Of a stretch of DNA of 64,000 nt, positions 1 through 11,278 are shown piece after piece; the stretch's first letter is position 1; each line of letters opens with the position of its first letter. The position numbers and the translations under genes were made by a program. This stretch comes from Macquaria australasica. Its lineage: Eukaryota; Chordata; Actinopteri; Centrarchiformes; Percichthyidae. The stretch covers positions 992,001 to 1,056,000 of the forward strand of contig SEMN01000150.1 of NCBI GenBank assembly GCA_005408345.1, read 5' to 3'. Under the pieces are notes generated by a model. That model searched no databases, had not been told where the DNA came from, and saw only the letters and a list, made by a program, of their open reading frames with translations.

Positions 1-24
1 CAAGCCGTGTCAGGGATTTATCCC

Positions 25-96
25 TGCCGTGACCCGGATTCGAACCGGGGTTGCTGCGGCCACAACGCAGAGTACTAACCACTATACGATCACGGC
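25..96 (-). tRNA. tRNA-His (GTG)
   Basis: Read on the minus strand this 72-nt sequence folds into a full cloverleaf. The acceptor stem pairs GCCGTGA with TCACGGC. The anticodon arm is CTGCG/CGCAG around the loop TTGTGGC, giving anticodon GTG. The T arm carries the standard GGTTCGAAT loop. The A box (GTATAGTGGTTAGTAC region) and B box (GGTTCGAAT) are the internal pol III promoter. No CCA is encoded, as expected for a eukaryotic nuclear gene. Confidence 0.96.
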
Positions 97-486
97 GAGC
101 TACTGGGAGTTGTGCTGACAGCAGCTACTGTAAGCTTTATGAAGCCGCCTGGAGTGGAAATTCACCTTTTAGTAGAAGTATTGTCTATCTCAGTGAACAG
201 CATCTACCGTATCTTAATATTATTTACTGTGTTGCTGCACACACCTTGCCGTTTTACCAATTGTACATCAGCGGGTTGCACTGTGTATTTTGCCGGTAGC
301 TTAAGACAGACTTCGTACTAAAGTTTCCTTTAGGTGGCATGGGACCCATCATAGCTTTAAAGTAAAAAGAAAACGGGACGAGGAATGACAGTTCTAGTCT
401 AACATAGATAAGGCAACAGTGACAACAGAACCTTTGGCATATGTAGCGTTTTTAAAAAAACATGATGTCCCGTTATTGTGTATCAG

Positions 487-558
487 TCCCATATGGTCTA
501 GCGGTTAGGATTCCTGGTTTTCACCCAGGCGGCCCGGGTTCGACTCCCGGTATGGGAA
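487..558 (+). tRNA. tRNA-Glu (TTC)
   Basis: A 72-nt cloverleaf with acceptor stem TCCCATA/TATGGGA. The anticodon stem CCTGG/CCAGG encloses the loop TTTTCAC, so the anticodon is TTC. The T loop is GGTTCGACT. The internal A and B boxes are intact. A T-run follows a few bases downstream as a pol III stop. It lies about 390 bp from the oppositely oriented tRNA-His. Confidence 0.96.
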
Positions 559-564
559 CTTCCC

Positions 565-568
565 TTTT
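565..568 (+). terminator. pol III terminator of tRNA-Glu
   Basis: A TTTT run begins six bases after the mature 3' end of tRNA-Glu, the usual RNA polymerase III termination signal. Confidence 0.7.
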
Positions 569-1023
569 GCGTAATATTGAATATATTTTTTTATGCCTAC
601 CTCTTATAAAGGCAGATATTTTATGAACATATTTTTGTAATATCGTTATAAGTCAAAGCTTAATAATAATAGTGACGAAAACAAGCATGCAGGATAAACT
701 TTGTCTTGTAGGTTATTTACAGATAAGTATTGTTTGCCATGACGATACTATGAAATTACTTCAAATGTTCTAATGTTACACACTGTAATACTGGTAGTTT
801 TACTGCAAAGGGTTTAATTCATAGACTGGTGTAATTCTATGGAAATGTGATGTTAATCACGTGATGTCTTGTGTCACATGATGCTACACGGAAGCAGTCA
901 ACGTCTATTGTACTCTTGTCAATGCAGTCCATTTTAACGTTGAACCGCGTATTTCTAGTAGAAACAACTGCGGTATAGACTGTATGACAAAGTATTTGAG
1001 TTAGCAGCCTACAAAAAGTCGAC
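569..1023 (+). promoter_or_regulatory. upstream region and 5'UTR of ccdc115
   Basis: No coding signal is seen between the tRNA-Glu terminator and the ccdc115 start codon. The stretch must hold the ccdc115 promoter and 5'UTR, but no TATA box or other definite element could be assigned. Confidence 0.4.
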
Positions 1024-3602
1024 ATGGGTGTGTCAGAAGTGGAGGAATCTTCTCTGTTACTGGACGAAAAGCTGCTCCGTTTCATGGACCAGCTGGAGCT
1101 GCTGGAGGAGAAACGAGCCACTCTCAACTCTCTCATAGAGCAGGTAGCACAGAAAACCATGTAGAGTGTACCTGCTTTTTTACGTTTAGCAAGACTGCCA
1201 CCTTCATGCATTTATCTCTATTTATATGTGTGTATTTATGAATGTATAAAATCTGCACAAAAATGTTTTTTGAAATCGAGCAGAAACAGCAATTTTAGTA
1301 ATTGGTTAAATGATTGCCAAAATAAATACTGGTTTTAGTCTCTCAAATGTAAGGATTTGCTGCCCCCCCCCCAATTATTCTATGGTGTCAAGCTAAATAT
1401 CTTTGGGTTTTGTACTGTTGATCAGGCAAAACAAGAACTTTGACTATGTCAGCATGGGCTCTGGGAAATTGTGATGGGCAGTTAATCTGTCAAGTATACT
1501 TTATAAACGGGAAGAAGTCTTCCTATAGCAACCAACATCAATCCTGCCTAAGTTGTTTTTCAAATGTATGTGCATGTACACATCACACACATATTTCTTT
1601 TAATGTTTGAAGGGTTGTATTTTATCCTTTATCCTCTCCACCCATGTGTTATGTAAAGTTACCATTTCGTGTTCCCCACAGGGATGGTTTTCCATGTCCA
1701 AGGCTCGATATTCCATGGGAAACAAACAAGTCTCTGCACTGCAGTATGCCAGTGAGATAGAGCCACTGGTCTGTGTTCATGCTAGGTGAGGAATAAGACA
1801 TGTTTCGCAGAAATGAATGCTCCCAGGTAAATTGCTGTCCACTGGAATTGAACGATTGTCAGTTTTACTTTTTTTTTTTTTTTAACTTGGATTTATTTGT
1901 TACAGAACACTGGACAATGGTGAGGTGGATTTCTGCACAGAAAGGGTTAAACAAAAGTGTTGTACCGAGGCTGAAAAGGATGCAAAGTCAATAGAGGATA
2001 TTGGACCTCAAGAAGAAGGTGAGTCTGCCATAGTCCATGTGGTGTTAGAAAAGGAATGTTGTTTACATTTACCATAAAGTAATATATTTTTTATTCATTA
2101 AATGATGTGGTTTCATAGGTGTCAGGAGAAGAATCAAACCAAAACAAGATATCACGGAGAAAGAGGCAAGTGAAGAAGCAAGTAGTGAGAAAGCTCCTGA
2201 AGTAACTCCAGTAAGAAAAAGTGACCAGAATCCTCAACAAGATCCACTGAAATGGTTTGGGATTCTGGTCCCTCAAACTCTTAAACAAGCACAGTCGTCA
2301 TTCAAGCAAGGTATGATGCTACATTTCCAAAAGAGTCAATACTTTGTTTTGGTTTTGGTTTAAAGCAATCAAACATTTGCTCTGTTAATATGTGATTACT
2401 TCAATTTAAGTTAATCATTTTGAGTTGATATATATATGTACTAGATACTGCTAAGGATAGATATAGTTTTCTTTCTTTCCAAAATGTACCAAAACAAGCA
2501 TGTTTCTGCAGTTGTACACATTGCATCCCATATTACATCAGTTTATTTTTCTTAAGATTCTTAAGGTGGCCCTGAGAGCTCAACTCATTGTAACTTAACA
2601 AAACATGCTTCACCAATTCAACAAAATGTATGGAGCATTTAAAAAAACGCTGCAAATACCAAAACACACTTAAGTTGACTACTTCTCAATGATGTTGGAA
2701 ATGAGCTAACTGGTGCATGATTCAGATATTATTGCAGATATTTTCTATACACCTGGTGTTAACCTTACCAGGTGTATAACCTCAGTTCGAATAAACTGAT
2801 GAAACACAAACAATTTACGAGTGTGTATCAAGTCATGGGGTAATTAACTCCATGAGCCACAAACTATGGCAACTATTTGCATGCCTGAACATGTTCATTG
2901 GTTTTTAGTGTCCCCTGGAAACACTTTGTGCAATTTGGCAGGTTTTATGTATTTGGTTGTGTTTCCTATATTTGCAGCATCTTTTGATATGCCGTGTACA
3001 GTATGTGTTAGCAGACTGGTGAAGATGCTTTCTTCATTTGAATGTGTTTTCTTTAGTTGCAGTGTGTTGAGCTCTCAGGGCTTCTTGTATATAACCAGCA
3101 TGTAGGAAGTGTATGTGTATACTCACAAAATAGCCATATGGATACAGATACTGGTGGATAGATAACTTAGACAAAGATAAAGGGTAGAGAAATTGAAGAT
3201 CTTATTGTCCTGCTGCCATGGATTAAAAGTCTGAAAAACACATTATTTATGAGCATCTATAAGTGTACAGAAAACCCAACCAACATATGACATGACACTC
3301 CTAATTAGGTGTATAAGAAGAGCATTGTAGTTTTATTGGTGACAATGGTATTTTTATGCATGTGTGCAAGATGAAGCCTCTGACACACAGTTCTTAGTGT
3401 ATAACTAGTAAATCCTTTTTCTCGTCCTTCATCTTCTCTCCTTTTTTTCTGTCACATTACAGTAATAGAGCTGTCAGCTGAGATTGCAACCCTTCAGACT
3501 GCAGTTTTGAACTCCAGGCAGGAGCTGAAGCACAACATGAAAGACAAACACATTGTCCAGGAGAAAGCCTCAGCAGCCCAGTTGGACAAGGTGGCAGACT
3601 AA
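1024..3602 (+). CDS. ccdc115: coiled-coil domain-containing protein 115, V-ATPase assembly factor
   Basis: Five exons: 1024-1143, 1682-1785, 1906-2018, 2119-2310 and 3463-3602. All have GT-AG borders and join into one 222-residue frame ending in TAA. CCDC115 is the animal counterpart of yeast Vma22; in the ER-Golgi it works with TMEM199 in assembly of the proton-pumping V-ATPase. The identifying features are the N-terminal heptad-rich helix (residues about 14-40, LLRFMDQLELLEEKRATLN) and the block GWFSMSKARYSMGNKQVSAL that opens exon 2. Exon 4 encodes a charged, poorly conserved linker, then DPLKWFGILVP, the conserved C-terminal entry motif. Exon 5 encodes a final coiled coil. The start codon is the first in-frame ATG of exon 1 and lies at the family N-terminus. 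The protein is somewhat longer than the human one (about 180 residues), mainly because of the linker. Introns 1 and 4 hold repeat fragments. Confidence 0.93.
1335..1480 (+). repeat. interspersed repeat fragment (family C) in ccdc115 intron 1
   Basis: The stretch carries phrases such as ATATCTTTGGGTTTTG and GCATGGGCTCTGGGAAATTG. The same phrases recur in longer copies near 23.1, 39.6, 43.8 and 44.1 kb. It is a truncated copy of a short dispersed element; its class is not resolved. Confidence 0.6.
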
Positions 3603-3875
3603 CTATATCGAGAGGCTGGAGATGATCTGAGAAGAGCCTGTGGCCGCAGAAAGTGACAGATTGGACTCTGTAGATTATGCTTCAGGGCCAGTTGAACTCA
3701 ACAGTGATCCTCGTGGTGGATTTTTGAAGTGGAGATGACAAATGTAGTAGTTCCTACTGGATGATTAATTGGTAATAGATTATGTTTGATCTTATGCTGT
3801 TTTAACTGATAAATGTGTGGCCTGTTTGAGATTTATGTGTTTGTGAATGCTGGTTATGAGGATTTACTCAGGCTC

Positions 3876-3881
3876 AATAAA
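3876..3881 (+). promoter_or_regulatory. poly(A) signal of ccdc115
   Basis: AATAAA lies about 270 bp after the ccdc115 stop codon, followed by a GT-rich stretch. It is the first canonical signal downstream. Confidence 0.7.
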
Positions 3882-4324
3882 ATCTGTGTTGTAGAGTGTT
3901 AAGATTAATTTATAAATTTAAACTGAACCTGTTCGAATCTTGAATAAAAAAAATGGTCAGTACCACTTTCCCACAAGGCACCCTTTATAAAGTGTTTAAA
4001 ATTGTAATTAATGGCTGTATTATTTATTTAAAAAATAATTTAATACTTTATAGACCAATTATAAGCCATCAATAAGACAAACCAGTTGTAGGTTGCCAGG
4101 TTGTGAAAAATTCCTTTGACAGGTGTTAATTCTTTATATTTGGTAATAAGGCAGTTATACATTTTGGTAATCCATTTAGAAATGCTAAATAAGTTGTTCA
4201 TGAGTATATTGTGGTCTAAATCCTCTGCAGCCCTTTCCAGAAAGTAAACAAACATATTAACATTCATATTCATCAATAATCTAACAATTGTTTGTTTATG
4301 TGTACTTGTTTCTGCCTGTGGATT

Positions 4325-4405
4325 TTATTTCTCTCTGTTTTTATTGTTTTGTGTAAAGCGCTTTGTTATATTGGTGCTGTGCAAACAAGCTTTATGATTA
4401 TTATA
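4325..4405 (+). repeat. retroposon-like 3' tail fragment
   Basis: The motif TTTTGTGTAAAGCGCTTTG, followed by a TTATGATTATTAT tail, resembles the 3' end of dispersed fish retroposons. Only the tail is recognisable. The rest of 3900-4740 holds no gene that I can see. Confidence 0.45.
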
Positions 4406-4739
4406 CGGTCCAATCAATAAGGTATTTTTCACAACCTGGCAACTCAAACGTTCTTAATGGCTTGACTGATTTGTAAAGCATGTATAAAGGATGTCTTTTT
4501 AGAGAGTGACACCAAATTGTCTTTCATGTAATATTTGTATTATGGTTGAATTAAATAGTAGCACAATAAAAATAGGCTAAATAAGTAAAATAAATGTTTA
4601 ATTTTGAATAGCTGCTACTCAAACAGGAGTATTTTTATCCAGAAATCCAGTCTTAATTCCAAATCTTATTGCAAGTAGGCCTATTATATAAGAGGACAAC
4701 GGCCTCCTCTTATTATAACGACCTGATCCTAATTGAAAA

Positions 4740-5247
4740 CATTTGATCGAGCGCCACCACCCTCACATCCAAGCAGCTTGACTGGGGACAGCCGAACATT
4801 ACCGGGAACTGTCGAAACGGGAAACGAAACTCCCGTTCATTGTGTGTACTTCCTGGTCCAATTATAATACTGTCTGTATGCCTCCATGAAACGCACCGCT
4901 CTCTGCCTCCTCTTCACTTGCGTCCGAACGACGAATGGGAGCGCGGAAACAACGGATGTAGCCTCACTATAATATTATTGATGTTTCCAGACATCCGCAG
5001 CAGCCCGTGCAGCCTGATTGTGGCCGATTTCGGACGTGCAAGCGACGCAACTCCGGCTTGGAATTAAATTTTCTTTTGTCTGCGCAACTGGCAGCAACAT
5101 TTTTTTCATGTGTGATCAGGGATTGGGAAGTAAACACGCCGGCCTGCGCTCATGATCAGAGGCGAGGTGAGATTGATACCTCAGACTCACATTGTCCTTG
5201 ATCGCAAGTTGATTTTTTACTTCGGAGCGGAGGAACTGTGGGCTCCA
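4740..5247 (+). promoter_or_regulatory. upstream/5'UTR region of the ZBED-like gene
   Basis: The base composition turns GC- and CpG-richer than the flanks here, just before the first coding exon. An in-frame upstream ATG at 5152 could add 32 residues, but these look unlike a BED protein. The exact transcription start cannot be read from sequence. Confidence 0.4.
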
Positions 5248-8200
5248 ATGGCGTCAGTTTCGAAGGTGTCTATACTGGATTACTTTAATATTGTGTTTGA
5301 AGGTGAAAATGGCAAAATCGAGTCCAACTGCAAGGCTTGTGGCACCAGAATCCAGGCGAAGCGGAGCGTCACGTCCAACTTCGTAACGCATCTCAAGGTA
5401 ATGATTTCAAAATAAAATGTATCCTTGTTAACATGGAGGTACGAATCTTCTCATATTCTCAATATTATATTTCTGTCAGCATCAGCTGAAACAGCTGGCC
5501 CTACAGCATCTTTTTATGTACATTACACACTGTCAGCTATACCTGTCTGCAATGACTGTTGCTTCTCTACAAGGGGGGTTTACCCATACTGTGTCTTCTT
5601 CCACAGATATTAAAACAAGGCAATGTGGTGTAGAGATGTATAGACCTAAACAGTGAATTAACTATTCTTCCTGTCAACCAATAACACTGTCTCTCTCCCA
5701 TTCAGCGAAAGCACCAGGCTATGTATGATGACTTTGTGAAAAGGAAGGATATGAAGAGAGAGGGTTACTCCTCTGCTTCCCTGCATAGTTTCACCACCAA
5801 TGGAGGGAATACCCGCTTCAATCTCCCCATCAGTACTGGAGTGGGAGGAGGAGGAGGTGTTGGAGGAATGGGAACTCTCGAGGGAGGAGTAGGAGGAGGC
5901 TCTGGAGGAGGGGTGACCAAGTTTGACAGACACGATCCACGTCAGGTGTGCGTTATAGTCCATCATCGCTTGAGATGCAAATAACCAAGTTGCTATTTAT
6001 GAAATCCCACAGGTGTTTCATTATTTATTGTGGCACTGCAATTAAATCATTTGCTATAATAAGCGTCATTTACGTCGGTCTTTGTCACCATAGGTTCTGA
6101 TCTCTGAGGCTATTGCTAAGATGATTGTGCGTGATCTGCAGCCAGTGTCCATAGTGGAAAATCAAGGCTTCAGAGAGCTTCTTCAGCTCCTGGAGCCACG
6201 TTACACTCCTGAACGCCAGCACTACATCCAGAGCCAGCTTCTCCCAGCCTACGCCTACCAGGCCCAGCTAGCAACCCGTCAGGCCCTGGCCTCAACGCAC
6301 ACCCTCAGTCTCAGCCTGGATCTCTGGAGGGGTTTAACTGGAGCCACTTCAGGGTAAGGAGGTAAAATCTGCCAAAAACAACATGATTCCCACTTGGTTT
6401 GATTCCCTCACTGATGAGTCCACCTCTCTCTCTCTCTCTCTCTGTAGGTACCTCGGTGTCACCTGCCATTTTCTTACATCTGATTGGCAGATGCGTTCCG
6501 CTCTCCTGGCGTGTCTCCCCCTGACCGGGGGCAGCTCTGGGAATCGTGTGCTTTCAGAATTTGATGAAGTATGTCACTCTCATGGCGTGTTGGGGAGAGC
6601 ATTTCGTGTTGTTGCGGACCCTTTCCTGGCAACAACAACAACAACAGTAAAGCCATGTTGTCTTCCTGGTTTCCTGGTTTCACCTCCTCTTGCTAACGGG
6701 CAAAACGAAGATGATGAAGAAGAGGCGGACAATGGTAACAATGGGGAGGAAGGGATCAGGAATGGCTATGGTGACGGTGGAGAGGAAGGAGAATGGGAGG
6801 ACTCTTGGGAGCAGGGTCTGGGTGTTTGTCGGGTGGACTGTTTCTCCCGTTCTCTTGAACAGTGTGTCAGTGAGGGGTTACGCTCCTGTCCACAGCTCTC
6901 TTCCACACTGGCCAAGGCTGCCTGTTTCTACAACTACATTACCTCTGCTGTCCCAGCTGAGAAACTTAGCCAGGTGTTTGATGGTCCTGGGCTGATCATG
7001 GGGGGACCAGGAAGTACCCCTCCTGCAGCAAGAGACTGGGCTGCTCAGCTTAAGGTATGTAATATTACAAAGTCATATAGTATACAGGTAGCACTTTACT
7101 TTAACTCCCCCTGTTTAGCATTTATAAACAGTATATTATAGACAATACATTATTTAGAACACTATAATGCATTGGTAAGCAGATATAAGGATGTTTTTAA
7201 GTGGTCATTAATGTATGTCAGCAATTTTATGAAGACATTTTATAGGATTAAAACTGTTAGATTGCATTATATTGTCAATCACCAGTTGCACCATTTATGG
7301 GGGCTTCACAGACAACACATTAATAAACACTTATCCCCATATCTGCTTGCGACTACATTATAGTGTGTTTTAAGCCATTTCTTTGTTGTTTATATACTGC
7401 TTATAAATGCTAAATAGGGTGGTTAAAATAAAGTGTTAGCAGTATGTGTCCATAATAACATTTATTCCATAGCCTGATTATGTAGCTGTTTCAGCAAGAT
7501 TTATATTATGAGACTGAGGAATGTAAGCTTTTCTGCAAGGACAAAATCAAGAGTGTGTTTCCATCGTTTTCAAAATGTTTATTTTTTTGTTTCATTTTTG
7601 GTGCAGGTGCTTCGGCGGCTGCTGGACTCAGTGGAGTTCCTGGAGGAGATGAGTGGTCCGGGGGAGCTGGCACTGGGTGGTTCAGAGCGAGCCCAGCTGA
7701 GGGAGCTCACTGACACTTTGGAGCCCTTCACTGAGGCCTGGGACATGGTGCATGGGGACAGACAGGTAGACATACAGACAGACAGACATGTGTCCATCAG
7801 CCTGGCTCTGCCGTGTGTTCTGGGCCTTCGGAAGCACCTCTCTGAGACGTCAGCCCCCCACTGCCCCTCTGTCCTGGTGGGCCTCAGCCAGGCTGTAGAG
7901 AGTCGGCTGGCCCCTCTCCTGGAGGACCCCCTCTACATCACTGCCACCACCCTGGACCCCCAGTTCAAGCTCACTTGGAGCAGCAACCCTGACTGGCACA
8001 GACAAGTTCTCATAGAGGAGTTATCCAAACATTCCACTGCCTCCAACCCCACAGACCCCAACACAGACCTACATGCTCAATCCCAGACCCCTCCTGCCCC
8101 AGCTCCATCACCGGTCTCCTCACTTTCTCGACCCTGTAAGCTGTTCTCTTTCATCAAGCAGAGACCCACAACACAGGCCAAGAGCCTAGAGCAGGAATTG

Positions 8201-8449
8201 GCCGTCTACCTACGAGAGGAACCCACAGATGAGGAGGCTTTGCATTACTGGCGGCGTAAAGCAATTGACTTTCCTCTGCTTGCCCAGGTGGCCAAGAGGG
8301 CGTTTACCATACCTGCTTGTGGCACTGTAGTGGAGAGCATTTTCACCACTGCTGGGCGCTGTCTGCGGCCAGAGAGAGGCCGCATCCTACCAAAGAACCT
8401 GGAGACGCTCATCTACCTCAAAGCCAACTACAGATTATTATGGACTTAA
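5248..8449 (+). CDS. BED zinc finger / hAT transposase-derived protein (ZBED-type)
   Basis: Five exons, 5248-5397, 5706-5945, 6094-6353, 6448-7054 and 7607-8449, join into a 699-residue frame. A BED finger lies at residues about 8-55, with ligands C28, C31, H48 and H53. The H48-H53 pair is split by intron 1 and restored exactly by splicing. A glycine-rich linker follows. The body is hAT-transposase-like: SLDLWRG keeps the aspartate of the hAT TxDxW motif, and an acidic low-complexity insert lies near 6700-6830. The C-terminus is a typical hAT dimerisation region, with VVESIFTTAGRCLRPERGR and a final leucine-rich segment. Such proteins (ZBED1/4/6 relatives) are host genes captured from hAT elements, often DNA-binding regulators. 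Five exons and no terminal inverted repeats at the gene edges support domestication. The upstream ATG at 5152 is an alternative start. I cannot say which ZBED orthologue it is. Confidence 0.85.
7088..7439. mobile_element. MITE family B, copy 1, in intron 4 of the ZBED-like gene
   Basis: About 350 bp bounded by inverted ends. The left end reads GTAGCACTTTACTTTAACTC and the right end reads TTAAAATAAAGTGTTAGC. The arms continue inward as TTTAGCATTTATAA(A)CAGTATAT and its complement. A second copy with the same internal phrases (ACTACATTATAGTGTGTT, TATATACTGCT) ends at 61662. It encodes no transposase, so it is non-autonomous. Confidence 0.75.
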
Positions 8450-11278
8450 AGCTAAGAGTCAAGCGTTTCTTTTACCTAAATAGCAACTGAAGGTTTTATA
8501 CCTGCAGTAAAGTTACTTCTTGGATTCTAACCTCTGTTCCTCTCTAAGGAAACTGAGCTAGCAACGTAACATAGTCCTCATACTACACATCATTTGACAT
8601 GAGATGGAATGAACTACCCAGAGCCAAGGCTCAATTTCCATTCTTATGAAGAGTTTTCCAGACTGCAGTAGGTGTGGATTGCTGTCTTTTTACCATGTAG
8701 CCTGCATACGGACTGTAATTCCACATGCTATGGACCAAGGGGACTAGAAGCAGATCAATACTAAAGCATTTACTTTGATATTATTTTGCCTGATCAGGGT
8801 CTCCAGACAACCACAAAGCCCCCACTGTCTATCCTCCCACCCCCAAAGACAGCTTGTGTCTGTACCAACACTTACATACCAACAATAACCAAATGGTCAG
8901 TGATCGCATACTGTAGCATATGATTTATTTTCACTGATATACAATAACCCTAGAGGTTCTGACTAATTCATTGGATGTTGTTTTTGAAGGAAGGCATCAG
9001 CTGCTAAACAATGTCAGTGCATCATCCACTTATTCTTTTTTTCTCTTCTCTGTATGTATGCCTCATCACTGGTACATCATAATAAATGAGTTTCACTTTC
9101 GAACGCAGAGGTGTGTGCAGTTTGCAGATGTGAGTCCACTCATGCATGTGTGCACGTTACACACCTTTCTCATTTGCCAATGGACAAAAGCTGAAATCTG
9201 CTTCATATATCAAATGTTTTTAATCCTAATTCATTTATATTTTCCTCTGCCAGTCCTTTATGACTCCACGCGTGCTCTTTCAAAGTGGAGGTCAATTCCA
9301 TTTAATTTTCTTTATCAGCACTTTTTCAATTTCATGTCCAATTCTACTTCCAAACTTTTAGGAATTGAAATGGGTTTGACCCTGCTTCCACCCCAGAAAA
9401 CTAGCAGAGGATGTGTGCAGGTGGCACAACGGAGGCTCTTGCTTTGTCTGACCTCACAGAAATATTTTGAAACCGTTTTGCAGGGCATTGCTTTGAAGGA
9501 GAAGCTTTGAATGTTGAAGTGTGTGTTTGCCTTTATTCAGGGACTCTATTACTCTGGGCTGGGCCAGTGGGGAGGCAGGGTAATTGCATGTAATTCCATT
9601 TCAGTTAACTTTGAGTCAGCAGGAAGGCAGCAGTCACATCCTACACGGCCCTTTCCTCCAAAGCCAAACAAAACCGTATTATTAAAGTACGTAGAAATAA
9701 ATGGCAGAAAACTATGTAGCTACTGTACTCTTGTTCTCTAATGCTACATCAGAAGGCACAAACTGCTTCAGTGTATTGATTCATGTTTTGTGATTAATGA
9801 GGAACAGTAAGACAGCAGCGTCAATCAATTTGAAGATGACTGGCTGTGAAGGAATTGCAATAGATCTGATTATAAAGACTGTTACAAGGATTAAATCTCT
9901 TTTTCACCATCTGCAAAACAGCTTCATCCCAGTGTTACTGTTTTTGTTGTTTTAAAAAACCACTTCAGAGGAAGTGTCTTAATTTGTGTGTGATACAATG
10001 AGATTTCCCTCATAGATCATAATTATCAAAGATTGCTGTGATCTTAAATGATTTTCACCCCACGATGTCTCTGTGGATTTAGATGTGTTGCTAGATATTG
10101 GTGCTGATGTGTCTGTGTGTTAATCTTTGAGAAGTGTGTTTTTGCTCATCCCCACGGGGTGTGTTGTTGTTTGTGAGTGTATGTGGAGCAGCCTGAAGCG
10201 TCTCTCCCTCCCTCCCTTCCTCCCCCCCCCCCCGGCTGTGACAGCTCATCCATATGAGTTAGACGAGCAGGCCGGGCTGCAGTCCTACTGGTAATTGCCT
10301 CTGAAATGAATTACTTGGCAGAGAGTGAGACTGAGGGAGGGGAGGAAATTGTAATTGAACTGCCCCCTCCCTCCTGCCCTCTCCCTTATGCCTCAAGTTA
10401 TTACATCTGCAGTGCAGAAAGCCATTTTCTGTCCGCACATAGACACACATACACAGAAAAATACACACACTCTTACAAAAACAAATTTTCCCCTCCCCCA
10501 TGCAATGGCCTCAGCAGAGGACCATATTGATGCAGGGTGATTTCATAGATTGATTGTTCACGGGCACATGCACACTGGGCCACACTTCACTCCTGCACTC
10601 TTGTTCATAGCATAGAGACAAATACTCTCTTACACAGTGTGTTTGTGTATTTGTTTGTACTGCACTGCTCCCGATCTTTCCCTATTTGGGGTGTCCTTTC
10701 GCTGGCCTTGGAGTATTCCTAAGGCCTCATAGGCTGCAGGACATTGGAGTTGGCACAAACAAAAGTGGTGTTAGTATCAAGAGAGCCCTGGTTACCCATA
10801 TACACACAGACACACACACTGCCAAGCATCGTTATTAATAACCTGCCTGTTGCTGGCCTGTTGACAGTTAAAGCCTGGTGGATTAAAGCGCTACCTCTCG
10901 TTGCATTTGAGGTGGTTCATTTTTACAAAGAATATGGTAGTTTCCTTTCTTAATTTGGTAACTGTATAAAGTGCGTAACAGATATAAGTCCAGTCTTGCC
11001 CTGCCTTCATCATGCAACACATGGGCACTTTTGCACTCTTGTTTTGTGCTTTGGCCTTTTAACAGCCAGGGCATGGAAAGGGGGGGAGAGGGGGGTTAAA
11101 CGAGTGACCTATGCCTGCCCCAGGCCAGATATGCACATGTTGTGACTCCAACCATAGCACACAATAGGATCTATTTCTGTAAATGCACTAGGGTTATCAC
11201 TCCACTTACACTGAGCGATCTCTCTCGCTCTCTCCCTCCCTCTCTTTATCACAACACTCTCCCACTTCACACAAAATC
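8450..11278. other. intergenic region, ZBED-like gene to apobec2
   Basis: No supported gene. It begins with the 3'UTR of the ZBED-like gene, and a candidate AATAAA sits near 9081. Long open stretches around 8971-9741 lack splice sites and recognisable protein sequence. A C-run lies near 10222. Around 10240-10440 an ordered AATTAC/TAATTG-containing stretch could be conserved non-coding DNA, but only alignment could tell. The last 250 bp before 11279 are the apobec2 promoter and pyrimidine-rich 5'UTR. Confidence 0.5.

Noticed and set aside
837..1211. 124-residue minus-strand open frame over the first ccdc115 exon
   Set aside because: It is the antisense of a coding exon, serine-rich as such shadows are, with no recognisable domain.
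8971..9741. Two adjacent plus-strand open frames (179 and 76 residues) after the ZBED-like gene
   Set aside because: No domain, no splice sites linking them to a gene, and AT-rich codon use like the flanks. Most likely chance or 3'UTR.
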